This document shows positions 47,326 to 55,840 of a stretch of 64,000 nucleotides of DNA, piece by piece (within the stretch, counting starts at the first letter, position 1; every line of letters starts with the position of its first letter). Source of the stretch: an uncultured Oxalicibacterium sp. (GTDB taxonomy: Bacteria > Pseudomonadota > Gammaproteobacteria > Burkholderiales > Burkholderiaceae_D); the NCBI RefSeq assembly GCF_913776015.1, contig NZ_CAJYMD010000067.1:1-64000 (forward strand), given 5' to 3'. The notes beneath the pieces were generated by a model that was not told where the DNA came from, did not search any database, and worked only from the letters and a program-made list of their open reading frames with translations. Both the position numbers and the translations under genes were made by a program.

Positions 47326-47357
47326 CCTTACCTGATAACTTCTATTATCAGGTAAGG
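47326..47357 (+). promoter_or_regulatory. Strong hairpin upstream of HEPN-like/HNH operon
   Basis: The 13-bp perfect arms CCTTACCTGATAA and TTATCAGGTAAGG enclose a 6-nt loop and are followed by GTTTTAGTTG, 55 bp before the ATG at 47413. It could be a terminator/attenuator in the leader or a dyad operator. Confidence 0.6.
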
Positions 47358-47412
47358 GTTTTAGTTGTAGGCTTCGATTAAAGAGAGAAAATAACTTCAT
47401 AGGCTCAAGGCT

Positions 47413-48375
47413 ATGTCAGAAAAAAATGATGCTGCTCATACGGAGAATTACCTCCCTTCGGTGCCCGATAACCAAGCGCCCGTTGAACATACAAGCACCA
47501 GTAGCAATCAAATAAATGCCCAGCTTGGGACGGCAATTGTAGAGTGGCTTAAAAATAATCCAGCCGCAGTTGAGCAAATTGGAAACGCAATAAAAGTCGT
47601 CGGAGAATTCGCTCAAAAAATTTGCACAGTTGCAGTAGCAGTCGTCGGTGTTGCTTTAGAAGCTTCCGCTTCAATCGGTCAAATGCTTGTGAAGGTGCAT
47701 GAGTCGTACGCTGCCCGCATAGAACAATACCCCCAATTTCTTACGTTAATTCCCTTGCTTGCCCAGCGAGGGTGGTTTGTTAGCGGGAGCTTTGCACTTA
47801 GTCAAATTGATGAGTTAGCGATGAGTGCTCGGGAATCATCTATCGAGCAAGTTGAGAATAAAATATTCGCTCTCTATGATGAAAATATTGAGTGGCTGGG
47901 AGAAGTGTTAGTACATAGTGTGCCAAGTAAGGCATTCTTAATTCAACCTGCCATAGCCGCACATCAACGAGGAGAATTCGCCGTATCTATTCCACTTTTT
48001 TTTATTCTTAGCGACGGTGTTTGCTTTGAAACAGTGCAAAGGTACGTATTCCAAGCAAGAAAGGACGAAGAAAAACTTAGCGTTTTAGCTTGTAGTCAAT
48101 TAGAAGCGACTGGGAGCCAGGACGCTGGCAATGTCATCTTTGAGTTCTACAACGCATTGTGGAAAGCAATGTGGGCGTCGCAGTCCGAAAAGCTTCCCTT
48201 GGCCTATGGAGAGAAGGAGCGTAAATCTAATAACTATCTTGGATTGAATCGCCACACAATCATGCATGGGATATCTAATGAAGAATATGCGACGAAGGAG
48301 AATAGTCTCAAAGCTTTCTCACTACTTAGCCATCTTGCCGCGCTAACCCATCATCAGCCCTACATCTCGAACTGA
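47413..48375 (+). CDS. Membrane-associated protein with C-terminal HEPN-like motif
   Basis: A 320-residue protein. The first 35 residues are polar and probably disordered. Residues about 40-95 are a hydrophobic/amphipathic helical segment (KICTVAVAVVGVALEASASI), and the rest is helical. Near the end, LNRHTIMHGIS (R280, H285) followed by ENSLKAFSLLSHL matches the C-terminal Rx4H pattern of many HEPN-like bacterial proteins. It abuts the HNH endonuclease gene with no gap, so the two are probably one operon. The function is not established; a membrane-linked RNase effector is a reasonable guess. Confidence 0.65.
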   Translation: MSEKNDAAHTENYLPSVPDNQAPVEHTSTSSNQINAQLGTAIVEWLKNNPAAVEQIGNAIKVVGEFAQKICTVAVAVVGVALEASASIGQMLVKVHESYAARIEQYPQFLTLIPLLAQRGWFVSGSFALSQIDELAMSARESSIEQVENKIFALYDENIEWLGEVLVHSVPSKAFLIQPAIAAHQRGEFAVSIPLFFILSDGVCFETVQRYVFQARKDEEKLSVLACSQLEATGSQDAGNVIFEFYNALWKAMWASQSEKLPLAYGEKERKSNNYLGLNRHTIMHGISNEEYATKENSLKAFSLLSHLAALTHHQPYISN

Positions 48376-49305
48376 ATGTTTATGACAACACTAGAAAGTC
48401 TAAAACCTACACGTAAACAAACAGTCAAAGAAATCACGGAGCGGCTTGGCATTTCAATGTCCTCTCAATATGACTGGTGTTTTAGCGACTCAAATGATGG
48501 GCCCCATCTTCTGAACATCTGGTATGACCACATGATTGAAGAAAATGGAGAAATCTACTTCATTGATAATTCAGCGGAATGGGCAGACCAAAATCGCAAA
48601 ACAGCAGTCACCGTTCAGATAAATCGTGCCAACGCTGTTACTTCTACAATTCAAACGGCCTATTACAAAAAGCAACCAGTGCACATCGCCATACTGGATG
48701 GTGTACGAAAAATGGGAAGCCGACGCGAAACAAGTGAAGCGCATCAAAGAGAATTGGATGATGCACTTTGGTACCCGCATCACAAAGGGAATGACGGTCG
48801 TATCCGCGTTATACGTGGAAAACCTCAACCCGATGATTTTGAACCCACTACAGATTTGTTCCCAGACCAATCTGTAGAGACCCGCCCAATACCCCAACCC
48901 CCGGCAAAATTAGAGCGTAATGGTGTCGCAACATTTCCAAGAGACTCAGAGGTAATAAAAGCAGTAAAGCGCAGAGCCATTGAAGGTCGCTGCGAGATAT
49001 GCGGGAAAGAAGGATTTCGGACAAGTAATGGGGACTTTTATCTGGAAGGACATCATGTCATTCCGTTAAACTGTGGTGGCTTGGATGATATTCGTAATGT
49101 AGTGGCGATATGTGCCGACGACCATAGAAGAGCCCATTTTGGAGAAGACAGGCACGAACTTCGTGACAGAATGATTTGGGATATTCTGCATGTTCATTAC
49201 CCTAATGAGACGATTTTCATGGAACTTCTGGATGAAAAGTCCCATGAGATAACGCGTAACTCATCAAGTGTAAGAATGCTTGAGGATAATAAAACTGATA
49301 GTTAA
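48376..49305 (+). CDS. HNH endonuclease
   Basis: A 309-residue protein (ATG 48376; second ATG 48382). The C-terminal HNH domain has zinc Cys CEIC (C206, C209), catalytic EGHHVIPLNCGG (H226-H227), Asn in DIRNVVAIC (N241), and C246/H250/H254. The N-terminal 170 residues (SSQYDWCFSDSNDGPHLLNI, WYDHMIEENGEIYF) look like a separate recognition domain. The layout fits a restriction-type nuclease, perhaps against modified DNA; specificity is unknown. It starts directly after the HEPN-like gene stop. Confidence 0.85.
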   Translation: MFMTTLESLKPTRKQTVKEITERLGISMSSQYDWCFSDSNDGPHLLNIWYDHMIEENGEIYFIDNSAEWADQNRKTAVTVQINRANAVTSTIQTAYYKKQPVHIAILDGVRKMGSRRETSEAHQRELDDALWYPHHKGNDGRIRVIRGKPQPDDFEPTTDLFPDQSVETRPIPQPPAKLERNGVATFPRDSEVIKAVKRRAIEGRCEICGKEGFRTSNGDFYLEGHHVIPLNCGGLDDIRNVVAICADDHRRAHFGEDRHELRDRMIWDILHVHYPNETIFMELLDEKSHEITRNSSSVRMLEDNKTDS

Positions 49306-49397
49306 AAGCACATTCTTGCTGCGTGCTTATTAAGGGTGATAGCGGTCCATTGCCCGACATGACAATACAGAGTGTTGCAATACTACCGATACTGACC

Positions 49398-50095
49398 ATG
49401 TGCGCCAACTACACCCCTACCAGAGCAGAACGATTAGCTGCGCAAGCAGGGGTTAGGCAGGACCATACGATTTCAAGTCTGAGACCTATCCGGGCTATCT
49501 CGCCCCCGTAATAAGAACCGCCGAAGGGCTCGGGCCAGAGGAGTCTTTCGAACGCCAAGTAGACTTCGGGATGTTTGGACTAGTGCCTTCCTGGGCAGAC
49601 CTCAAATTGGCGAGGTCCACATACAACGCACGTACCGAAACTATCGCGATTAAGCCCTCATTTAGGACTGCATGGAGGCGTCGACAGTTCTGTGTCATAC
49701 CCGTTGAAAATTTCTTTGAGCCAACCTATGAAAGCGGTAAGGCGGTCCGTTGGCAAATCCAGCATGCGGATGGAATCCCACTAGCTGTCGCAGGCTTGTG
49801 GGAATGGAGACCAAACGGCGGTCCTGACGACCATCCATTAGTTAGCTTCACGATGCTGACCATCAATGCAGATGAGCATCCCTTGATGAAGCGATTTCAT
49901 AAGCCAGAAGACGAGAAAAGGATGATTGTCTTATTGGAGCCAGAGCAGATAGACGAGTGGCTTCAAGCGCCGCTTGAAGCAGCTCCAACATATCTCAGAC
50001 CTTACGCAGAAAAGCTCTTGGCAGAGCCAGCTCCAAAAGCAGCGCGCATGTCGAAGATTGAGAAAGAATCTGAGCCCGATGGTGAGCTCTTCTAA
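49398..50095 (+). pseudogene. SRAP/YedK-type protein (HMCES homologue), frameshifted
   Basis: ATG 49398 gives MCANYTPTRAERLAA with the catalytic Cys2 of the SRAP family, which crosslinks to abasic DNA. The frame then breaks. The continuation in another frame, from about 49460, reads DFKSETYPGYLAPV, MFGLVPSWADLK, STYNARTET, RQFCVIPVENFFEP and PLMKRFHKPEDEKRM, the normal family order including the essential Asn and His. A single missing base at about 49450-49470 explains it. Only the part from 49571 starts with an in-frame ATG, and this lacks Cys2. It is either a real pseudogene or a sequencing error. Confidence 0.8.
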
Positions 50096-50892
50096 CCTTT
50101 TTGTTTCTTCCAATCTAATTCCGTCAGCGTCATCGTTTCATGATTTAACACAGATATTTTTAAATGATTCTCTAAGATTTGAGTATCAAGCTCTCCAGTA
50201 TTTAAATAGTTATCAAAATTCTCGCTTGTCATCAACTTGGCAAGGCGCGTTCCAATTGTCCGAGCTCCAGGCACAGTTACGACAAAATGCATGCATCCTA
50301 TATGGTTCTCTCTACGGAACATCGCACGAATACAATCCCGAACCTTCAATAGGTCCTTCTCGCTACGCCAAGAATTCTCCACCTCAAGCCACTCCCACCG
50401 ATTCTCGGGAGTTACCGCAATGAGGTCTGGGATTTTGCTGATAACGTTATCTTCAAAGGTGTAATTGAAGGTATGCAATCGCGGGATTTTTGCGCGTACT
50501 TCAAGCTCAGACCAGACTACTTGGTTTGGTAGCGCGACGAACACACTGTTACACGCAGTTCGATGGCTATGTGAGTTCTTCAAATAGTCTCGTGCATGGA
50601 GTTTTTCAGCGACAAGCGGAGAACCAACACGACGAGCTTCCATAGTTCCTTTAGAGGTCAGTGCGTACAGCAATTCACTATTCACATTAATCACTCCTTT
50701 GGACTCTCGCCTAGAGACAATCAGACGCTCGTCGAGTAGCCAGCGAAGAGTCCGGCCAGCCATCTTGCGAGTACTAACATCGCATCGCTTCCAGACACCT
50801 TTAGCAATCTGTCTCGTGGATGCATAACCTACTCGTGCGAGGAGTTTCAAAACTTCCTTGCGATACAACTCCCCTTGATGTTTTTTGTTCAT
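50092..50892 (-). CDS. Winged-helix protein with nuclease-like C-terminus (replication-relaxation type)
   Basis: About 266 residues from ATG 50892, preceded by GGGAGCGGCA (an upstream in-frame start at 50946 is less likely). The N-terminal winged helix (YRKEVLKLLARVGYASTRQI; RTLRWLLDERLIVSRRESKG) is followed by an alpha/beta domain with KIPDLIAV and WEWLEVENSW, the D...ExE spacing seen in PD-(D/E)xK-related, replication-relaxation-like proteins. The classic Lys is replaced, so activity is doubtful. It is convergent with the SRAP remnant (4-nt overlap). Confidence 0.6.
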   Translation of the reverse strand: MNKKHQGELYRKEVLKLLARVGYASTRQIAKGVWKRCDVSTRKMAGRTLRWLLDERLIVSRRESKGVINVNSELLYALTSKGTMEARRVGSPLVAEKLHARDYLKNSHSHRTACNSVFVALPNQVVWSELEVRAKIPRLHTFNYTFEDNVISKIPDLIAVTPENRWEWLEVENSWRSEKDLLKVRDCIRAMFRRENHIGCMHFVVTVPGARTIGTRLAKLMTSENFDNYLNTGELDTQILENHLKISVLNHETMTLTELDWKKQKG

Positions 50893-51616
50893 TGCCGCTC
50901 CCGTGGATATGTTTCTCCGTATAGCTCCACCGGAGGAGCATGCCAATTATGAGAATGACGACACGTGCGAAATCTGTATGGTCTTCTAGGAAATATTTTT
51001 TTGTCGCTATAGTCGGACAGCTAGGGGAGCCTAGGCCTTACTCTAACGTCGGAACGCTCGGCTACCCTATCTGTTCTGACCTGTGAAATTGCGGCTCACA
51101 TCTAGGAACGGTGGTCGGTGTAGAGAACTACGCGTGTTTTGAAAAACACGCTGCGCGCAGGGTAAATCCCTGCTTACGGACATCGTGAGGGCTGTTCGGC
51201 CTGGACGGCCTGCCCCCACTGTCCGACTAGGGTCGGACTGTCCTGCGGCCCCGCGCTGCGCTCGGGCAAACACCTTCTCCATGCGCTTGCAGCGCACCGT
51301 CCATCGCCACGTAGCCACGTGAGCTCCGAACTTTCCGAACGTGTTTGCCCGACCGCTGTCGGGGCCGGGGTGCTAGCACCCCCGAGCATCGGTACCGCGC
51401 CTTGGGGGCGCTTTCGGCCGTTGGCCTCATACCTTGTCGGCTCCCCCATAGAACACATCCAGCGGTGGGCCGCTGGATGCTGCTCCGGGCGAGAGCCCTA
51501 CGCATCCCTTCGGGTGATTTCTTCTTTGCTATGTGATATTTTTTTGCGTTTTTTGCCTTTACTTCTATAAAACTACATATCGAGGTTCGGTCAAAGGACT
51601 GAAATGATATTGACTG
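50893..51616. other. GC-rich structured non-coding region
   Basis: 724 bases without a gene, GC-rich inside a GC-poor island. It holds many perfect dyads: 51132-51151 (GCGTGTTT arms), 51157-51173 (GCAGGG/CCCTGC), 51221-51238 (GTCCGAC/GTCGGAC), 12-bp arms TCGGGCAAACAC (51262-51273)/GTGTTTGCCCGA (51341-51352), palindrome GGGGTGCTAGCACCCC (51367-51382), and 10-bp arms CATCCAGCGG/CCGCTGGATG (51456-51479). It could encode a structured RNA or be an origin of replication or transfer. Open frames here overlap on all strands and were rejected. Confidence 0.6.
51408..51515. repeat. Structured island repeat, copy 1
   Basis: About 108 bp, GCGCTTTCGGCCG to CCCTTCGGGT, similar to 53871-53971. Copy 1 has the longer central hairpin. 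It lies 3' of the KAP gene (minus strand). Confidence 0.75.
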
Positions 51617-53764
51617 CTATCGAGACACTACGGTGCCATCTTTAGCGTAGAGAGGCTTGCCATAAGCCATGCACCGCCAAGCTGCTTTGAGAGGCAACTT
51701 CAATTCGTTGTCAGTCTGTAGCCGTAATAGTGCCCTTGATGTTAATTCTGTTAGTGGGCAATAAGCCTCTAAAACTGCAATGTCGCTAGGGATTGAAAAA
51801 TAGTCCCCGTTTGTACTATCCCATCCGAGTGCTAGGAAATGACTCACAAAGTCGTCTAATGAGGGGTCGACAACGAGCATAGCTTTGAAAAGGTCGGCAC
51901 ACCTAGGGCGGTCCAATTGAGCAAAAATCATAAGAACCATGCCAGGATTTCTAGTTGAAAAGAAAGCCCGATTACCGATGGCATCAATTAAATTTTGGAA
52001 ATGCGAGTCTAGTAATTCCTTCATTACATTCGGGTTAGTAAACGCCTGTAATGGGTAATGAGGATTAGTGCTAGAACGATGGAACGACGCAGATAGCAAG
52101 TCTGTTGCTACGGTAAATGCTTTACCTGATTTCACGATATGGCGGGCAATCTGGGCGCCTGCTCGCTCATTCGCTATTGCTTGCACCGCCAATTTGATTG
52201 CGATTATGGCCGTTGATTCTGGATTTAATGGAGCATGAGCCATTTTGCTTCGTGCAACTATAACCTCACTATCAACTAATGATGCGACTGACAAACAAAA
52301 ATCTTGCAATTTGGGTTCATAGCTCTTGGGATAAGTTGAGATTAATTCGCCTAATGCTTCCATGAATTCAGTGCAGTTATCTAGCATAAGGCTGTCTTCG
52401 ATTGATGCTCTCGATTCAGAATCATCAATGTATCTTTTAGCCATTGCCATGCTTACATCTTGTGGATTCAAGCAAAGCTGCAATGCGACTGATAAACGAG
52501 CTGGGCTCGATATGCGACCAGCATTTTCGACTTTAGAGCCGTAGGAAAATTTTTTATCTTCCTGAGCCACTAATGGGAAGAGAGAATGAATTAATGACCA
52601 CGTAGCATTGGGATTTGAGCATAAATTTACCGCTTCCTTGCGTTCTCTAGCACTATCTTTAATCACCTCCTCTTCTGACGTGAGGACGCGCCGCTCGAAT
52701 GCGATATTCCCTACGTAATGATGGGGAGAGCGCTGAATATGTTCAAAAACCGGCTGGCATTTAATCATCAGAGCAGCTAATCCAATGATGTCGGCTAAAA
52801 CAACTTCGCCTCGTAATCCCGGCTCAATCATAGCCACTGTGTTAAAAATCCTAACAATGTCTCTAGGTTGTTCTAGTAAAGGTGAAAGCCCTTCACTTAG
52901 TAAATAACCCAGACGATTTTTTTGGTCTTTGAAATGTTCTTCCAGTGCTGCCGCCTGTAGTGAATTTAAAGCGTCATCAATCAGTCTTTCCTTAGCGATG
53001 ACGGATAGGCGGGGAAGAGGCAGTCTAACTTGAATAATTTTATCTAGGTATGTATTTGGATTGGGTATGTTCGCCACGCCCAATGCCTTTGCGACGTAAT
53101 TCGAATCAACAGCAAGCACATAACTTAAAAAGGGTAAATCCCCCACTGATTTGACAATCCTAATCATCTCGAAAACTTCTGTCGGGTACAGCCTGTCGAT
53201 GTCATCAATAATTATGATGATTGGCTTTGCAAGATTTTTTAATGCGACCTCAACTTCAGATTTGAGTAATTCAAGACTCTTCTTTTTATGCCGGGCCCAT
53301 CCTAGTAAGAAATTGCCCGCTGCTGTAAAAGCGCTACCTACTGCCGAAGCGTAGGGTTCTGCATCGGGGACATATTTCAACAATTCAAACGCTTTTGCGT
53401 ACTCAATTAGCGCGTCCGCTGCTTTTTCAGCTTTTGCGGGAGTATCAGGTAATTCCAATTCAGCTGCTATCTGAGTAAAGAACTGTTTTAAAAGAGCATC
53501 TCTTTCTCCAATTAACCATGGATTGAAGTGGACAATCACAGGCTTCATAGCTGACGCATTTAAGAGGTCTTCGACCATGGCGAGTGTTGACGTCTTTCCG
53601 CTCCCCCATGAACCTTCAATTGAAACAACGAGTCCAGTTGGTGACTCATTTTGCAACAGTGCTGCTACAACCGACCTTGCATAAAAATTTCTTGAAAGTT
53701 TATCTTGCTCGATAGATGAACCGCATTGAAGAGGTTTGTCATCTTTGAGTATTAAAGTATCCAT
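51617..53764 (-). CDS. KAP-family P-loop NTPase
   Basis: A 715-residue protein. Walker A is GSWGSGKTST (K57), the KAP-specific HFNPWL follows at about 79-84, and Walker B is IIIIIDDIDRLYP (D187, D188). A hydrophobic stretch between the Walker motifs (YASAVGSAFTAAGNFLLGWA) is where KAP proteins often carry membrane segments. The C-terminal 450 residues are helical and not recognised. KAP NTPases are frequent in phage-defence loci, usually with a partner. Here it lies 272 bp downstream of the three-gene operon on the same strand and is flanked by the two structured repeats. Confidence 0.88.
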   Translation of the reverse strand: MDTLILKDDKPLQCGSSIEQDKLSRNFYARSVVAALLQNESPTGLVVSIEGSWGSGKTSTLAMVEDLLNASAMKPVIVHFNPWLIGERDALLKQFFTQIAAELELPDTPAKAEKAADALIEYAKAFELLKYVPDAEPYASAVGSAFTAAGNFLLGWARHKKKSLELLKSEVEVALKNLAKPIIIIIDDIDRLYPTEVFEMIRIVKSVGDLPFLSYVLAVDSNYVAKALGVANIPNPNTYLDKIIQVRLPLPRLSVIAKERLIDDALNSLQAAALEEHFKDQKNRLGYLLSEGLSPLLEQPRDIVRIFNTVAMIEPGLRGEVVLADIIGLAALMIKCQPVFEHIQRSPHHYVGNIAFERRVLTSEEEVIKDSARERKEAVNLCSNPNATWSLIHSLFPLVAQEDKKFSYGSKVENAGRISSPARLSVALQLCLNPQDVSMAMAKRYIDDSESRASIEDSLMLDNCTEFMEALGELISTYPKSYEPKLQDFCLSVASLVDSEVIVARSKMAHAPLNPESTAIIAIKLAVQAIANERAGAQIARHIVKSGKAFTVATDLLSASFHRSSTNPHYPLQAFTNPNVMKELLDSHFQNLIDAIGNRAFFSTRNPGMVLMIFAQLDRPRCADLFKAMLVVDPSLDDFVSHFLALGWDSTNGDYFSIPSDIAVLEAYCPLTELTSRALLRLQTDNELKLPLKAAWRCMAYGKPLYAKDGTVVSR

Positions 53765-53870
53765 GCGGGTAATTAGAGGCGAGTAAATATTATTAGAAAT
53801 CTGTATTTAGTTGTATTCGGATTCGGTGGTAGTAGGTTGGTGCAAGATGAAGATGGAGGAATGGTTTGTG

Positions 53871-53971
53871 GCGCTTTCGGCCGAGGGCCTCATACCTTAC
53901 CGGCTCCCCCATAGACACATCCAGCGTGGACCGCTGCTGCTCCAGGCGAGAGCCCTAAGCATCCTTCAGGT
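53871..53971. repeat. Structured island repeat, copy 2
   Basis: About 101 bp aligned with copy 1 from GCGCTTTCGGCCGAGGGCC to TCCTTCAGGT, clearly related but diverged. The central hairpin is shortened to CAGCG/CGCTG but kept. It lies between the KAP gene and the three-gene operon. Confidence 0.75.
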
Positions 53972-54036
53972 ACTCAGACCATTCAGCGCTTATGGATGGA
54001 TTGCCGATTGAAAAGCGGAAAAAGCAAACACTGCAA

Positions 54037-54723
54037 TCAAATGTAAGTGAGCATATCTTTCTCAATCAGGTGCAAAATTCGAGGGGCAAGATTACCTCCC
54101 ACCTTGACTGAACCGTTGGCTGAAAAGGTCAGGTGACCCCGCACTCCTGAAATCAACAATTCATAACTCGCTGATTCAATTTTGTAAGGAATACCATGAA
54201 GGAGCTGGAGTTGAGATTCTTCAATTCCAGTTTTGGACTCAAATTCCATTTTGCCTACCAAACCGTTATCGAAAGTGACACCAACGACTTTCAGTTTCGT
54301 GAGCATGGCTAAATCAACCGCTGAAAATACGGTATGGGGTTTCGATTTTTCAAAGGTGATTCTTTTGTTGGTGAACCCCAAACCATATATCCGCTCAAGA
54401 GTATTAAAAAAATCCGAAAGACTTCTAGTAGGATTTTCGATACGAAGGAAGATATTTTCATCAATTCCGAATATCGTGAAGTCCGTAAAGTGAACAGTCG
54501 TCACATTCTCAAAATCGAGAAGGCCTTCTTGGTTGTACTTAGCTACAGTTATTTTGGAACGCCATAAAAAACGGAAGGTGGAGCTCCCACTTCCTGACTC
54601 GTCCTCTAGTCTGGAGAATCCGAAATCCGTGTCAGGTGTGAACGTATTCTGTGCGACAGCTTCATTGAATGCAGCCGAGTTCTTAGGTAGCTGGACACGA
54701 TACCACCGGTATCTTTTGAACAT
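54037..54723 (-). CDS. Unknown protein C of a three-gene operon (228 aa)
   Basis: The start ATG 54723 has GGAGGGCTGAA directly upstream and lies 1 nt after the stop of the preceding gene. A mixed alpha/beta soluble protein, beta-rich in the C-terminal half (LKVVGVTFDNGLVGKMEF; YELLISGVRGHLTFSANGSV). No membrane segment, no known catalytic motif. Its tight linkage suggests it acts with proteins A and B. I do not recognise it. Confidence 0.75.
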   Translation of the reverse strand: MFKRYRWYRVQLPKNSAAFNEAVAQNTFTPDTDFGFSRLEDESGSGSSTFRFLWRSKITVAKYNQEGLLDFENVTTVHFTDFTIFGIDENIFLRIENPTRSLSDFFNTLERIYGLGFTNKRITFEKSKPHTVFSAVDLAMLTKLKVVGVTFDNGLVGKMEFESKTGIEESQLQLLHGIPYKIESASYELLISGVRGHLTFSANGSVKVGGNLAPRILHLIEKDMLTYI

Positions 54724-54724
54724 T

Positions 54725-55840
54725 TCAGCCCTCCGCAGCCTTTAAATGCTCCACACGTAATTGAGTTACAAGTTCACGTGACTTTGCTTCAATAACCTTG
54801 GAGATTTTTTCTATCTCATACTTCTCCGGAGGGCGGCGCTTGCTTAGAATTCGACCATCTACACAAGGATAAACGCCCGTCAAAATAAAAGAGAATCCGG
54901 TGCAATCCTTAGGGTCAGTGAATGTCGCCTCAATATCATAGTCGTTTCCATCGCCCAGCTTCTCACGGGCACCCCACGATATCTTGGTAATGTAGTAATT
55001 CTCTTCAGTCAAAAGTTCGTTGAAAATCTCTGAACGAGTAACGCCTTTGCCACGTAACGAAACTCTTTCGATATGTGTGTCGTCATCCGGGGGCAATTCT
55101 TCGTCTTCATCATCATCTGAATCGCTTGCCTCGCTATCAGGCTTCGCTTTGTAAACATAAATAGCTGTCACATCACTTTGCTGGAAACCTGGCAGGCTTA
55201 CGGCTAACTCGTGAAAAAACTTTGACCGTAAATGAGGTGATGGGACATCAAATAGAGATACGGAAACCTGTTCCAAAGGTTCTTCGCATTCCTTAATAAC
55301 GCTTCCAATTAGAGTGTTGCGCACGTCATTGATGAATTCGTTATGAGTGTTCCTGATAATGTACCCGTCCTCATGTCTAATGAGCTCAATGGTCCCATCC
55401 TTTACCTGTCTCTGAGCAAACTCACTGACCTTATAGTTGAAATCAGTAAATTGAATCGAGATGGTGGTTTTTTCGCCATCAGTGGATAAATGAACGACAT
55501 CACCAGATTCCTCTAGCTCTTTTTTTATGCCCAAGATTGCGTTTGTTACGACGTCTTTTTCCACTTTGCCGTTTAAATCCATTGACGTGATTCGCTCGCG
55601 ACGTGTGGTGACTCCCAACCGGTTAGCAATCGATTTGTGGTCCTGATAATCATGGATTTGTCTCGCAAAATAGGTTGCCAAATCGTCTCTAGGCGTCCGT
55701 TTGCTTACTAGTGTATTTCTTCGAAGAAGAAGCTCCATAATCGTAGAGTTATCTACTTTATGCTGTGTTAGTGCGTCGAATATGTTTTTGTCGGAAGCGT
55801 AATAAAGTGACGCGCCGTGGAGTGGCTTTTTACTTTTCAT
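54725..55840 (-). CDS. Unknown protein B of a three-gene operon (371 aa)
   Basis: ATG 55840 overlaps the TGA of gene A (ATGA) and has GGTGGAGAGA upstream, so this start is preferred over GTG 55849. A soluble protein with an N-terminal helical part (FARQIHDYQDHKSIANRLGV), a beta-rich centre, an acidic linker (SDSDDDEDEELPPDDD) and a second alpha/beta part. No motif I can name. The acidic linker may separate two domains. It is expected to form a complex with A and/or C. Confidence 0.75.
   Translation of the reverse strand: MKSKKPLHGASLYYASDKNIFDALTQHKVDNSTIMELLLRRNTLVSKRTPRDDLATYFARQIHDYQDHKSIANRLGVTTRRERITSMDLNGKVEKDVVTNAILGIKKELEESGDVVHLSTDGEKTTISIQFTDFNYKVSEFAQRQVKDGTIELIRHEDGYIIRNTHNEFINDVRNTLIGSVIKECEEPLEQVSVSLFDVPSPHLRSKFFHELAVSLPGFQQSDVTAIYVYKAKPDSEASDSDDDEDEELPPDDDTHIERVSLRGKGVTRSEIFNELLTEENYYITKISWGAREKLGDGNDYDIEATFTDPKDCTGFSFILTGVYPCVDGRILSKRRPPEKYEIEKISKVIEAKSRELVTQLRVEHLKAAEG

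Noticed and set aside
51067-51570. Several overlapping ORFs in the GC-rich island segment
   Set aside because: All frames are open because stop codons are rare in GC-rich sequence; no ribosome sites, many hairpins, and the repeat in copy 2 does not keep any frame.
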